A DNA stretch of 55,089 nt, from contig JABDED010000012.1 in the NCBI GenBank assembly GCA_013287275.1, forward strand, positions 1-55,089, written 5' to 3'. Position numbers and translations under genes: made by a program. The first letter of the stretch is position 1, and the number at the start of each line of letters is the position of its first letter. The DNA comes from Betaproteobacteria bacterium (lineage in GTDB: Bacteria; Pseudomonadota; Gammaproteobacteria; Burkholderiales; Burkholderiaceae_D). The notes under the pieces were generated by a model. The model ran no database searches. It saw only the letters and a program-made list of their open reading frames with translations, and was not told the origin of the DNA. Positions 1-8,231 of the stretch are shown in pieces.

Positions 1-47
1 TAGCCTATCCGCTGCAGATACTGCGCCAGCTTTTTATCATCCAGCAT
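1..47 (-). CDS. N-terminus of a probable arylamine N-acetyltransferase (partial, runs off the left edge)
   Basis: Only 15 complete codons are inside the window. They read MLDDKKLAQYLQRIG, followed by an incomplete codon. A short helix of the type AYLxRIG is how arylamine N-acetyltransferases (NAT, acetyl-CoA dependent acetylation of aromatic amines) usually begin, so NAT is my best guess, but the catalytic Cys-His-Asp residues lie outside the window. The start at 47 is supported by AGGAAA seven bases upstream. The gene overlaps the 3' end of the flavodoxin-like gene by 11 bases, so it is probably the third gene of the SoxR-linked operon and translationally coupled. Confidence 0.4.
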   Translation of the reverse strand, partial: MLDDKKLAQYLQRIG

Positions 48-552
48 GGAGTTTCCTGACAAAGTCATCCATCGCGAAACTGTGTAGCAGGTGTTGCGGG
101 TGCAGGATATCTTCTTCGCAAGCGCAATACAGGATGCCCTTGTACTGCATGCCCAGGTAATTGTAAGTCAACTGGAATATCTCTTCAAAACACGGAGTCA
201 GCACCGCATTGGCGCCGGTGGCGATGACGGCGCCGCTTTTCTGCCGCAATTGCCGTCCCAGGCCTTTTTCTATCGTGAGCAGGTCCGACCAGCGGTCCAG
301 GAAGACCTTCATCGCGCTGCTGGGCGAGTACCAGTAGATAGGCGAAGCCAGCACGATATTGTCGAAGCGCAGCACCTCCCGCATCAGCGGCAGGAAATCG
401 TCGCCGCTATTGTTGTGGCTATAGTCGTAGGGGCAGATGATGTAGTCGGCCAGGTCAAATACCTGCGCCGACGCGCGGTCTGCAATGTGATGGGCCAGTT
501 GATGTGTGTTGCCGCCGTTCCTGGCGGTGCCGAGTAGGATTGCCGTGCTCAT
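37..552 (-). CDS. Flavodoxin-like / NADPH-dependent FMN reductase family protein
   Basis: A 171-residue flavodoxin-fold protein. The N-terminal beta strand and phosphate loop (ILLGTARNGGNT, residues about 4-15) would bind the FMN phosphate, and ASPIYWYSPSSAMKVFLDR in the middle is the usual second flavin loop of the NAD(P)H quinone reductase / FMN reductase group. Such enzymes reduce quinones, nitroaromatics or azo compounds using NAD(P)H. The start at 552 was chosen because GGAG sits 12 bases upstream and the flavin loop follows directly; a longer open frame reaching 762 lacks family similarity in its extension. It is the second gene downstream of the sox box promoter and overlaps the following NAT-like gene, which suggests a role against redox-cycling or aromatic compounds. 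Confidence 0.82.
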   Translation of the reverse strand: MSTAILLGTARNGGNTHQLAHHIADRASAQVFDLADYIICPYDYSHNNSGDDFLPLMREVLRFDNIVLASPIYWYSPSSAMKVFLDRWSDLLTIEKGLGRQLRQKSGAVIATGANAVLTPCFEEIFQLTYNYLGMQYKGILYCACEEDILHPQHLLHSFAMDDFVRKLHAG

Positions 553-587
553 GCTAAATACTTTCTCCGGTTTGACATATCGGGCGC

Positions 588-1004
588 TCAGGCGGGCGCG
601 CCGTCTATTTGCCGCAACAGGCCCAGCCGGTCCGCCTGCAGCCAGGCCTGCCTGAGCTTGCCGTCGCTGACCCGGTAGATCGCAATCGCGGTCTGCGTCA
701 CCGGTGCGTGGCTGGCGGCGACGCCGGCAAACGGTCCCTGGTGGGTGGCCCGGAACGACCACCTGGCGGCTACCCTGTCGCCCTCGGCGAACAGGTCTTC
801 CACGACAAAATGCACGTCGGGGAAACCCGTCCTCAACGTGGCGAGCGTGGCGGCGAATTCGGCCGGGCCTTTCTCGCCGCGGCTGCCGATGAAGTCCTCG
901 CCCAGCAATTCATGCAACACCGCCAGGTTGCCGGTATTGAAGCAGTCTTCATACAGCCGGCGCACCAACGCCTTGTTCTTGTCCTGGATTTGCGTGGTCA
1001 ACAT
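588..1004 (-). CDS. SnoaL-like / NTF2-fold ester cyclase family protein
   Basis: A 138-residue protein of the SnoaL-like polyketide cyclase / ester cyclase group. Visible features are the N-terminal helix with LVRRLYEDCFNTGN, the DEF-type segment ELLGEDFIG, the FPDVHFVVEDLFAEGDRVAARW core typical of the family, and a C-terminal strand ending in DRLGLLRQI. The natural substrate cannot be deduced; the fold is a small conical pocket used by cyclases, isomerases and hydrolases. The start at 1004 has AAGGAAG upstream. It is the first gene after the SoxR-type promoter on this strand, so induction by redox-active compounds is likely. Confidence 0.82.
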   Translation of the reverse strand: MLTTQIQDKNKALVRRLYEDCFNTGNLAVLHELLGEDFIGSRGEKGPAEFAATLATLRTGFPDVHFVVEDLFAEGDRVAARWSFRATHQGPFAGVAASHAPVTQTAIAIYRVSDGKLRQAWLQADRLGLLRQIDGAPA

Positions 1005-1037
1005 GGGATTCTTCCTTGTTTCGTTTAAGGTAGAATC

Positions 1038-1068
1038 ACTATAAAACCTCAACCATACTTGAGGTCAA
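1038..1068 (-). promoter_or_regulatory. SoxR-type promoter with 19-bp spacer
   Basis: On the minus strand a -35 TTGACC (1068-1063) and a -10 TATAGT (1043-1038) are separated by exactly 19 bases. An overlong 19-20 bp spacer is the hallmark of promoters remodelled by MerR-family activators such as SoxR, and the sox box lies inside this spacer. It reads into the SnoaL-like / flavodoxin / NAT-like genes. Confidence 0.85.
1047..1064. promoter_or_regulatory. Sox box (SoxR operator)
   Basis: An 18-bp dyad CCTCAACCATACTTGAGG. The outer half sites CCTCAA and TTGAGG match those of the enterobacterial soxS operator (CCTCAAGTTAACTTGAGG) exactly; the central bases differ. It is 12 bases upstream of the first possible soxR start and within the promoter of the divergent operon. 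Confidence 0.88.
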
Positions 1069-1075
1069 GGGGAAA

Positions 1076-1543
1076 ATGATGGCCAAGATAAATCCTGCCA
1101 ATATCGCCAAGCGGCTAGCCGTGGGCGAAGTGGCGGCGCGCAGCGGCGTGGCGGTTTCCGCTATCCATTTCTATGAATCCAAGGGTCTGATCAAGAGTCT
1201 GCGCAACGAAGGCAACCAGCGCCGGTATACGCGCGACGTGCTGCGGCGGGTAGCGGTGATCAAGGTGGCGCAGCGCATCGGCATCTCGCTGGCCTCCATC
1301 CACGAGGCGCTGGCATCGCTGCCGGAAGGCCGCACGCCGACCGCCGCCGACTGGGCCAGGCTGTCGCGCCGCTGGCAACAGGAACTGGACGACAGGATCA
1401 AGCAATTGACGCAGCTGCGCGACCAGCTGGACGACTGCATAGGCTGCGGCTGCCTGTCTATCGGCGCGTGCAAGCTGCGCAACCCGCTGGATGAGTTGTC
1501 GGAACAGGGCACCGGGCCAAGGCTGCTGGAGCCGGACGCATAA
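1076..1543 (+). CDS. soxR: Redox-sensitive MerR-family activator SoxR
   Basis: A 155-residue MerR-type regulator. The N-terminal winged helix (residues about 13-52: [25 protein letters not shown], then the RRYTRD wing) is followed by a dimerisation helix and by the SoxR-specific iron-sulfur site C-x2-C-x-C-x5-C at Cys121, Cys124, Cys126 and Cys132 (CIGCGCLS), which holds a redox-active [2Fe-2S] cluster. Length matches SoxR of other proteobacteria. There are two adjacent ATGs at 1076 and 1079; the ribosome site AAGGGGA fits the second slightly better. Outside enterics SoxR has no SoxS partner and directly controls flavin enzymes and efflux genes, consistent with the divergent operon here. Confidence 0.93.
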   Translation: MMAKINPANIAKRLAVGEVAARSGVAVSAIHFYESKGLIKSLRNEGNQRRYTRDVLRRVAVIKVAQRIGISLASIHEALASLPEGRTPTAADWARLSRRWQQELDDRIKQLTQLRDQLDDCIGCGCLSIGACKLRNPLDELSEQGTGPRLLEPDA

Positions 1544-2061
1544 AAACCGGACGCGTAAAGCTAAAAAAATTGGGGGCGAATGCAGGGTGCCAATAGCGCA
1601 GCGTATTGCACCGCATGGGCGACTGGCAGAAGCCGCATTCAGGCCTACACCACCATCTCTGGCATTTTGGAGCCCAGCGCAAGTTTTGCAGCCGCATGCG
1701 GTGCAATACGCTGCGCTATTGGCACCCTACCTGCTTCGCTTGTTTAAATTTCTCTTCCAAGAAATATCACTACATCACCCAGTCGGCTAGCAATGCAATT
1801 TGCTCCGGCTGCGACAATGCGCAGCGGGAACGCTTCAAAGCTCAATAGCCGCACAACGCTGCAAGCGACGGGATTAATGCATTTCCTCGTTGTTTCTTTG
1901 AAGTGGATGACTATAATCAATAGGGATCTTTATCCTCAGCCTGCCCGGCCTATTTGCAATTCTAGCGCATGCCTGCATTTGCCGACAGAGGACGCGGGCA
2001 CGTGCAGCATCATCTCAATGACGTACGAATCACGTCCGAATCACATCAGGAGAAAAATAAT
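1544..2061. other. Intergenic region between soxR and the epoxide hydrolase-like gene
   Basis: No convincing gene is seen. The left half holds the large inverted repeat pair described separately. The right half is AT-richer and probably contains the promoter of the downstream gene, though I could not single out a good -35/-10 pair. Short open frames here have no ribosome site and no protein-like composition. Confidence 0.6.
1585..1727. repeat. Inverted pair of TAGGGTG-type palindromic repeats (family A, copy 1)
   Basis: The 32 bases at 1585-1616 are an exact reverse complement of 1696-1727, with 79 bases between. Each arm is itself an imperfect palindrome (GGTGCCAATA ... TATTGCACC). Related arms occur at 4902-4933 and 41154-41184, always between genes. 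The paired arrangement resembles BIME/REP-type elements. Confidence 0.85.
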
Positions 2062-2985
2062 ATGAAAACCCTCATGCGCATCCTGGCCCCGGCAGCGGCC
2101 TTCCTGCTGCTGGCAGTTGCAATCTCCGCAGATGCGGCCGGCGTACAGCCGTTTCCAAAATCTTTCCATACGCAAGAAATCCAGACCGACGGGGCGACCC
2201 TGTACGTGAGGGTCGGCGGCAGCGGCCCGGCCGTCGTCTTGCTGCACGGCTTTGGCGATACCGGCGACATGTGGGCTCCGCTGGCGGCCAGCCTGGCGCA
2301 AGACCACACGGTGGTGGTGCCCGACCTGAGGGGGATGGGGCTGTCATCCCACCCTGCCGGCGGCTACGACAAGAAAACCCAGGCGGCAGACATACGCGCC
2401 GTGCTCGCCAAACTGGGAATAGAGCATTCGGCGGTCGTCGGCCATGATATCGGCACGATGGTCGCGTATGCGTATGCGGCCAGGTATCCGGATAAAACCG
2501 ACAAGCTGGTTGTCATGGATGCGCCGGTGCCGGGCATTCCGCCGTGGGAACAGATCGTCCGCAGCCCTATGCTATGGCATTTTTCTTTCGGCGGCCCGGA
2601 TGCCGAGCGCCTGGTGGCAGGTCGCGAACGCATTTATCTCGATCGTTTCTGGAACGAGTTCGCCGGAACGCCGTCCAAAGTGGACGAAGCAAGCCGCAAG
2701 CATTATGCGCTTCTGTACGCCAGGCCCGGCGCCATGCATTCCGCCTTCGCGCAATTCCTGGCGATCCCGCAAGACGCGCAGGACAATCTTGCTTCCATCG
2801 CCAATAAGCTGGATATGCCGGTATTGGCGATCGGCGGCGCAAAATCCTTCGGGGCGAACGAGGCCATAGTGATGCGCAATGCGGCCAACAAGGTGACAGA
2901 GCTGGTGGTGCCGGATGCGGGACACTGGCTGATGGAAGAGCAGCCGGAGGCGACCATCGCCGCGATCAAGTCCTTCTTGAAATAA
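2062..2985 (+). CDS. Secreted alpha/beta hydrolase, Cif-like epoxide hydrolase
   Basis: A 307-residue protein with an N-terminal signal peptide (about residues 1-26, ending ADAA). It has an alpha/beta hydrolase core: HGFG oxyanion motif at 62-65, nucleophile elbow G-H-D-I-G at 127-131 with an aspartate (D129) as in epoxide hydrolases and haloalkane dehalogenases, and the catalytic histidine in DAGHWL (about 288). The segment MLWHFSFGGPDAERLVAG matches the cap region I recall from Pseudomonas Cif, a secreted epoxide hydrolase, so a periplasmic or secreted epoxide hydrolase is more likely than a dehalogenase. The start at 2062 has CAGGAG nine bases upstream. It is monocistronic and ends at a strong bidirectional terminator. 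Confidence 0.85.
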   Translation: MKTLMRILAPAAAFLLLAVAISADAAGVQPFPKSFHTQEIQTDGATLYVRVGGSGPAVVLLHGFGDTGDMWAPLAASLAQDHTVVVPDLRGMGLSSHPAGGYDKKTQAADIRAVLAKLGIEHSAVVGHDIGTMVAYAYAARYPDKTDKLVVMDAPVPGIPPWEQIVRSPMLWHFSFGGPDAERLVAGRERIYLDRFWNEFAGTPSKVDEASRKHYALLYARPGAMHSAFAQFLAIPQDAQDNLASIANKLDMPVLAIGGAKSFGANEAIVMRNAANKVTELVVPDAGHWLMEEQPEATIAAIKSFLK

Positions 2986-3044
2986 TGCGGCGCTAGGTCC
3001 GAGTCCGAGGCCACTCAAACAGGGATTCCTGGAGTGATTATAAA

Positions 3045-3075
3045 AAGAGCGCAATATCATGGATATTGCGCTCTT
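3045..3075. terminator. Bidirectional hairpin terminator
   Basis: A perfect 14-bp stem (AAGAGCGCAATATC and its complement) with a 3-base loop lies between the convergent hydrolase and POT transporter genes. On the minus strand the stem is followed by TTTTTATAA, a proper U-tract; on the plus strand by TGTCTTG. Confidence 0.85.
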
Positions 3076-3112
3076 GTCTTGTCCTGATTAACCAATGAAC
3101 TGTATCAGTCCA

Positions 3113-4630
3113 CTAGGCATGCAACTCCGCCACCGGCAAGGTCGCCAGCTCGGCGCCGGGTTCCGGCGATGCTTCGCTGTCCTTGATGATCTTGCGCAGG
3201 AAAGGGATCAGCGCCACCATCACGATGCCGATCGCGACGCTGGCCCAGCCCAACGTGGAGAAGATGCTGGTGTAGGTCGGATTGGTGGCGGCTGCGGACA
3301 GGCCTTCCTTGGCTTCCGGCACCATGCCTGAGAACCAGCTGGAGATCACCGAAGCGACGCCGGTCACCAGCATGAAGCTGCCCATCATGATGCCCTGGTA
3401 TTGGCGCGGCGCCAGGCGGCCTACCATCGCATAGCCTACCGGCGAAATCAGCAGCTCGCCCACGCTCTGGAGCAGGTAGCTGATGAAGATCCACTTGAAG
3501 CCGACCATGCCGTCGCTGCCGGCCAGCATGATGCCCAGCGGCAGCGCCAGGAAGCCTATGCCTATCAAGATCAGCGCGGCGGCAAATTGCCGGCTGAGGT
3601 CGATGTTCCAGCCTTTTTTGCGCAGGCTGTCGAACAGCATCGCGGTCAGCGGGCCGCCTATCATGATGATGAAGCTATTGATGTTCTGTATCCATTGCGG
3701 TGCGATCTCAACGCCCCACACCATGCGGTTCACATTGTCGGTTGCGAAGATCTGCAGGCCGGAAGGCGCCATCTGGTACAGCGTCCAGAACACCAGCGAG
3801 CCGGACGTCAGGATCATGTAGGCCCACATATTGTTGCGCTCGCGCGCGTCCTTGTGCCTGAAAGCGAGGAAGGCCAGGATCGCCGCGATCAGGCCTCCTA
3901 CGCAGATGACCAGGTTGCCGCTGAATTCTGAATGCTGCAACATGATGTACACCAGCGGCACCAGGCCGACCAGGATCGCCGCGCCGGCTAAAAAGCGCAG
4001 CTTGAATTGCGAGGGCGTGGCATCCAGCAAGGGCGTGTTCAAGTCTTTCAACACCTTCCAGTTACCGGCCGCCAGCACGATGGCGAGGAAATTGCCCACA
4101 GTAGCGAAGATGAACAGGCTGGTGTAGTCGCCTTGCAGCTGGTAATAGCCGGCAACGGTAAAGCCGATGAAAAAGCCCAGGTTCATGCCGGCGTAGTTCC
4201 ACAGGAAGGCGCTTTCGCGGCGGGTGTCTTCCGGTTTGAACCTTTGCGTCAGCATCAGGTTCAGGCAGGTGACGTTCAGGCCGCTGCCGGTCAGGAACAG
4301 CGCCAGGCCCCAGTACAGCAGATGGGTGGTGCCGCCGGAGATGCAAAAGCAGCCTATCACCTGCAGCATCATGCCGCCCACGAACAGGTTACGGTTGCTC
4401 AGGAAGCGTCCGGCCAGGTAGCCGCCGAACAGGTGCAGGCCATAGTTGAACGCGCCGAACACGCCCATGATCGCAGTTGCTTCCTTATTGGAAAAGCCCA
4501 GCTTCTTGGTCGCGTACAGCACCAGCGTGGAATACAAAACGGCAAAGCCCAGCGTGGCAAAAATCTGGATGAAGAACAGCGCGCCGGAACCTTGTGGGAT
4601 CTGCGAGAGTTTTTGTCTGAGTGTTAACAA
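3113..4630 (-). CDS. POT/PTR-family proton-dependent oligopeptide transporter
   Basis: A 505-residue integral membrane protein with about 12-14 hydrophobic segments. The N-terminal part has the POT/PTR signature region (FFIQIFATLGFAVLYSTLVLY, then GAFNYGLHLFGGYLAGR), and the C-terminal half has YLLQSVGELLISPVGYAMVGRLAPR, the conserved GE-LxxSPxG motif of the family. It would import di- and tripeptides with protons. The start is taken at a TTG (4630) because GGAG lies six bases upstream and the protein then begins LLTLRQKLSQIPQ just before TM1; an ATG at 4768 would add a non-family extension of poor protein character. It is transcribed in the same direction as the glycosidase genes but 446 bases away, so probably separately. 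Confidence 0.9.
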   Translation of the reverse strand: MLTLRQKLSQIPQGSGALFFIQIFATLGFAVLYSTLVLYATKKLGFSNKEATAIMGVFGAFNYGLHLFGGYLAGRFLSNRNLFVGGMMLQVIGCFCISGGTTHLLYWGLALFLTGSGLNVTCLNLMLTQRFKPEDTRRESAFLWNYAGMNLGFFIGFTVAGYYQLQGDYTSLFIFATVGNFLAIVLAAGNWKVLKDLNTPLLDATPSQFKLRFLAGAAILVGLVPLVYIMLQHSEFSGNLVICVGGLIAAILAFLAFRHKDARERNNMWAYMILTSGSLVFWTLYQMAPSGLQIFATDNVNRMVWGVEIAPQWIQNINSFIIMIGGPLTAMLFDSLRKKGWNIDLSRQFAAALILIGIGFLALPLGIMLAGSDGMVGFKWIFISYLLQSVGELLISPVGYAMVGRLAPRQYQGIMMGSFMLVTGVASVISSWFSGMVPEAKEGLSAAATNPTYTSIFSTLGWASVAIGIVMVALIPFLRKIIKDSEASPEPGAELATLPVAELHA

Positions 4631-5076
4631 GCTTGTCTCCGAGGGGTAGGAGGTCACCGTGAATGAAGCGTAAATACCCGCCAGGGCAATTGTATATACG
4701 ATTCGGTAGGCCGCCATAGTAATGCTTATTGCGCCGGGTGTGAAGCGAACTTCATTGCTGCAATGCATGGTAAGCGGCTTGTCTTTTAGGCAAATGCCGG
4801 ATACGATGAATTTCTTTCAACAGACTGGGCCCCTGCTGCAGGAATTTATCTCCACTTCGCCGCTGCGCGCGGCATTGTCATGGGGCGTAAACCGATAGGT
4901 AGGGTGCCAATAGCGCAAGCGTATTGCACCGCATGCGAGGATACAACACCACCCCGCATTCATTTAAAATCACGGATTACCCAGCCATGATCCGGTGCAA
5001 CACGCTTACCCTATCCGCGCCCTGCTTTCTTCTTTTGCCAGCCTGGAGCCGGCCGAATTTTCAGATACGGCAATGC
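4631..5076. other. Intergenic region upstream of the POT transporter
   Basis: No gene is recognised. It contains family A repeat copy 2 near its right end and presumably the promoter of the transporter; no clear -35/-10 pair was found. Confidence 0.5.
4902..5014. repeat. TAGGGTG-type palindromic repeat, family A, copy 2 (degenerate pair)
   Basis: The left arm (4902-4934) matches the arm at 1585-1616 except for one inserted base. The right arm (4993-5014) is a shortened inverted partner that keeps CGGTGCAA and CGCTTACCCTA but has lost the middle. It appears to be a decaying version of the inverted pair seen after soxR. Confidence 0.7.
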
Positions 5077-6387
5077 TCAGTCCAGCCAGCCGCCCTCAAA
5101 TCCGGCGCGCTGCAGGCCCCGCTTAATATAAGGGCACTGGCGCATGATGCTCCAGATGGTATCGTACTCATAGTTTTCCAGCATGATGACGGTGGGTCCT
5201 TCATTGATGCCGAAATGGTAAGGCGATACCCAGCCTACCTTGTGCGTGGATACGCATTCAAACGTGGGGGAGAAAGACGCCTTGAAGCCATACGGATTCA
5301 CCTCGCGCAGGCGCAGCTTGTGGAAGTGCTCCACCGTGGGCAGCACGATCTCCGGCGCAAACGGCAGGCAGGCGGCCACCGCCCATGGCGCCAGCGTGCC
5401 GTCATCCGGGCCAAAGGGCACGCCGCGCGCGATGTAGTCAAAGAAGGTGCGCTGTACGCCCTTGATCTTTTGCGTGAAATTGCCCGGCCCGTCGCTGGCC
5501 GTGACTCCCCAGCAAAATTCGCCATAGCGTTCAAAGCCCATGGGATTTTGTATCGCATACTGCTGCTGGACATACGTGGCGCGCCGGCTGTTCTCGAAAT
5601 AATCGCAATCGTGGTCGCGCATGAAGGCATCGCGTGTGCCACGAAAATCTATCCACAGGTGCGATAGCTGGTGGATGAACAAGGGGCCGGCATACAGATA
5701 CTCTATGCCGTACACCTTTTTCCATTCGTAGGTGCTCATCCAGGCGGCGTAGTTCTCTGGCGCGATGTGGTGCGTCGGCGAGCCCAGCGCCAGCACATAC
5801 ATGATCAGCGCTTCGTCATAGCCTTCCCAGTGCCAGGGCAGGAAATGGCTCTCCGGTTTCCAGCCGTGGCACATCACGGCGGCGCCACCCATCATCCATT
5901 TCCAGTCCACGCGCCGGTACAGCATGTCGGCCAGCTTGCGTATCTCTGCCTCGCCTTCGGTATCCTGCTGGAAGTAGGCAGCGGCGGCCAGCATGCCGGC
6001 GATCAGCAAGGCCGTGTCGATACTGGACAGCTCGCAATTCCACGCGCGCGCGCCGCTTTCCATGTCGATGAAATGGTAATAGAAGCCCTTGTAGCCCGTG
6101 GCGCCGGCGGCCGTGCTCTGCTCGCTGGCGGCAAAGAAGCGCAAGGTGGTCAGCGTGCGCTTGACCGCGTGCTGGCGCGACATGAAGCCGCGCTCCACGC
6201 CTATCGGGTAGACCGTCAGCGCCATGCCTGTCGCGGCGATGCTGGAGGGCCAGTTATCCGTGGTCTTGTCGCGCACCAGGCCGTTTGCTTCATTGACTTC
6301 ATGCAGGAAGTAGTTAAACGAGTCTTTCTGCAGATTGTAGAGCAAGGGATGCTGCGGCGGCGCTTTCAGATTCAATGTGGACGTCAT
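5077..6387 (-). CDS. Glycoamylase-like family glycoside hydrolase (GH144-type, probable beta-1,2-glucanase)
   Basis: A 436-residue protein without an obvious signal peptide. It carries the PF10091 'glycoamylase' alpha/alpha barrel signature: DKTTDNWPSSIAATGMAL near the start, GFYYHFIDMESGAR with WNCELSSIDTALLIAG, then YEWKKVYGIEYLYAGPLFIHQLSH and HDCDYFENSRRAT. This architecture is shared with GH144 endo-beta-1,2-glucanases and with the C-terminal domain of cyclic beta-1,2-glucan synthase, so beta-1,2-glucan or a related glucoside is the likely substrate. Its start lies 74 bases inside the upstream GH39 gene, implying coupled translation. Without a secretion signal it probably acts on imported or cytoplasmic oligosaccharides. 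Confidence 0.85.
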   Translation of the reverse strand: MTSTLNLKAPPQHPLLYNLQKDSFNYFLHEVNEANGLVRDKTTDNWPSSIAATGMALTVYPIGVERGFMSRQHAVKRTLTTLRFFAASEQSTAAGATGYKGFYYHFIDMESGARAWNCELSSIDTALLIAGMLAAAAYFQQDTEGEAEIRKLADMLYRRVDWKWMMGGAAVMCHGWKPESHFLPWHWEGYDEALIMYVLALGSPTHHIAPENYAAWMSTYEWKKVYGIEYLYAGPLFIHQLSHLWIDFRGTRDAFMRDHDCDYFENSRRATYVQQQYAIQNPMGFERYGEFCWGVTASDGPGNFTQKIKGVQRTFFDYIARGVPFGPDDGTLAPWAVAACLPFAPEIVLPTVEHFHKLRLREVNPYGFKASFSPTFECVSTHKVGWVSPYHFGINEGPTVIMLENYEYDTIWSIMRQCPYIKRGLQRAGFEGGWLD

Positions 6388-7840
6388 GATGTTCCCATTC
6401 TATGCGCAGGAAAGAAACCGACTGCGGTGCGGCCTGAAAACGGATCAGGGTTTGCTTGTCTTGCGTTGCGAATTCGGTTGCGCTTTCCAGCAGCACTGTA
6501 GCTTGCTGCAAGGCGGAGACTTGGGCCGGGCTCAGGTAATCCGGCCGGCCCATATGCTGCCACAGCAGCGCCGGATTGCCGCTTTCTTCGTCGATGCGCT
6601 GCAGCTTTACCGTTTTGGCGCGCCGGCCCGGCGGGTTTTGCAGGCTGACGGCAATCTCTTCGGCCTGGATTGCATGGCGTGGCATCGCCTGGTTGATGCA
6701 CAGGATATGCGCCTCGGCCGGGTTGTAGCTCTGCTCACCCACCCACAGCACGACGTTCGCATGGCTCTGCGCCAGCGGATAATGCCGGTCACCCAGCGCC
6801 GCCATCAGCTCAAAGGCCTTGTACACCGGCTTCTTGATGCCGTGCAGGCTCAACAGGCCGAAGCCGCCGTGGAAAGGCAGGCTGGGGAAGTGGCTCTCTT
6901 CAAAAATATCGGAAAAAGTCCAGTAGCTGTAGGCATCCACCACCTCATCCACACTCATCGCGATACGCACCGCCAGCGCGGCGGCAAACGAGGAATCGCG
7001 CAGCGGATCACGCTGCTGCGATGTGATATTCCATTCTGTATACAGCACAGGCAAGCTCCCGGCCTGGCGGCGCGCAGCCAGCGCACGCTCGCGCATGACA
7101 TCCAGCGGGGCATGCTGCAGCTGGGTAACAGAGCTGGTGCCGGTTTCGCCGCAAGCGTCGGTAGGATAAAAATGCGTGCTGATAAAGTCCAGCGGCAGCT
7201 TGCGCTCCTTGCAGAACGCCATGAAATCATCCAGCCAGGCATTTTGCGCAGTAGCCGGGCCGCCCACCCGCAGACCGGCGTCCACCTCCTTGAGCGCCCT
7301 GGCCGTGGCTTCATACAAATCAAAATAGGCTTGCTGGCTGCCGCTCCAGAAAATTTTCAGGTTAGGCTCGTTCCAGACTTCAAAATACCAGCGCGAGACT
7401 TCCTCTATGCCATAGCGCTGCACCCAGTGCGTCGCCAGTGTATGGATCAGCTCGCTCCACTGCGCCATGTCGCGCGGCGGCGTGATATTGGCGCGGTAGC
7501 TGAATACGGTATTGCTGCCGGACGCCAGCGTGAGCGGCATGAAGGACAGTTCCACAATCGGCCGCATGCCCAGCGACAACAGATAGTCAAACACCTGGTC
7601 CGCATTGAAGAAGGAATAAACGAGCTGCTTATCCCGGCAAACCAGCGTGCCCATGTCGTCCGACAGGATGCCGTGAAAACGCACATATTCAAAACCCAGG
7701 TCTTCCCTGGCCTGCCGCAATTGCGCCTGCCAGTCCGCACGCAGCCCGGTTGGCGCATGACAACTGCCAACGCAAAACCGCCACGGCTGGCGCAGCGGCA
7801 CAGAAGGACCGTTCAAGTCGCAATCCACATGGATAGCCAT
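6314..7840 (-). CDS. GH39-family glycosidase (beta-xylosidase-like)
   Basis: A 508-residue TIM-barrel glycosidase of family GH39. The acid/base glutamate is in FEVWNEPN (E158) and the nucleophile in LYTEWN (E269), with FVYR-type strand EYVRFHGILSDDM near residue 55. Length matches XynB-type beta-xylosidases. No signal peptide is present. The start at 7840 places the conserved DLNG-x-PL-x-x-PWRFCVGS opening right at the N-terminus; a longer frame reaching 8008 adds an unrelated sequence. No good Shine-Dalgarno is visible. It is the first gene of a two-gene unit with the overlapping glycoamylase-like enzyme, so the two likely act in sequence on the same glycan. Confidence 0.88.
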   Translation of the reverse strand: MAIHVDCDLNGPSVPLRQPWRFCVGSCHAPTGLRADWQAQLRQAREDLGFEYVRFHGILSDDMGTLVCRDKQLVYSFFNADQVFDYLLSLGMRPIVELSFMPLTLASGSNTVFSYRANITPPRDMAQWSELIHTLATHWVQRYGIEEVSRWYFEVWNEPNLKIFWSGSQQAYFDLYEATARALKEVDAGLRVGGPATAQNAWLDDFMAFCKERKLPLDFISTHFYPTDACGETGTSSVTQLQHAPLDVMRERALAARRQAGSLPVLYTEWNITSQQRDPLRDSSFAAALAVRIAMSVDEVVDAYSYWTFSDIFEESHFPSLPFHGGFGLLSLHGIKKPVYKAFELMAALGDRHYPLAQSHANVVLWVGEQSYNPAEAHILCINQAMPRHAIQAEEIAVSLQNPPGRRAKTVKLQRIDEESGNPALLWQHMGRPDYLSPAQVSALQQATVLLESATEFATQDKQTLIRFQAAPQSVSFLRIEWEHHDVHIESESAAAASLALQSAERLV

Positions 7841-8231
7841 AAGTTTGCTTGGGAGAGATAATTTTTTGACTGTAGCACCAGCGACGCAGCTGGAATGTGC
7901 GCTACCGAACAATGCCCCGGGACGTCGGTGCGATATGCCGCACCGGGGGATCATTGCCGCTTCACTGCAAGGGCTTGACTGTGAAAAGCAAATGCCCTCA
8001 GGTGCCAAGTACGCCAGTAATTGGGATACAGGTAGCTACGATACATGCGGCGCAAGATGATTACCCTATCCGATGCATCCTGGAATTTATGGGGTATGAC
8101 TCAGCAGCAAATCGGCCCTTTGCTCCAAAGTTACAGTTACTTACGCCGGAAACATCTCCAGTACATCCCGTCCCGGCCCTGAGCCGTTATCAGTGTATCT
8201 GCGCAGACTGCGCTCCACACAGGAGAAACAC
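7841..8231. other. Divergent intergenic region between the GH39 and glycine-zipper genes
   Basis: No gene is seen. A 20-base dyad CGGTGCGATATGCCGCACCG at 7926-7945 (7-bp arms) sits about 90 bases upstream of the GH39 start and is a possible operator for the glycosidase unit. No regulator gene is adjacent. Confidence 0.45.

Noticed and set aside
4631-4768. Longer ATG start for the POT transporter
   Set aside because: The 46 added residues do not resemble POT N-termini, and the TTG at 4630 has a well-placed GGAG. I kept the TTG start.
6377-7861. 494-codon open frame on the plus strand
   Set aside because: Antisense to the GH39 gene, whose catalytic motifs are clear. The translation is rich in Arg, His and Gln, as typical of shadows.
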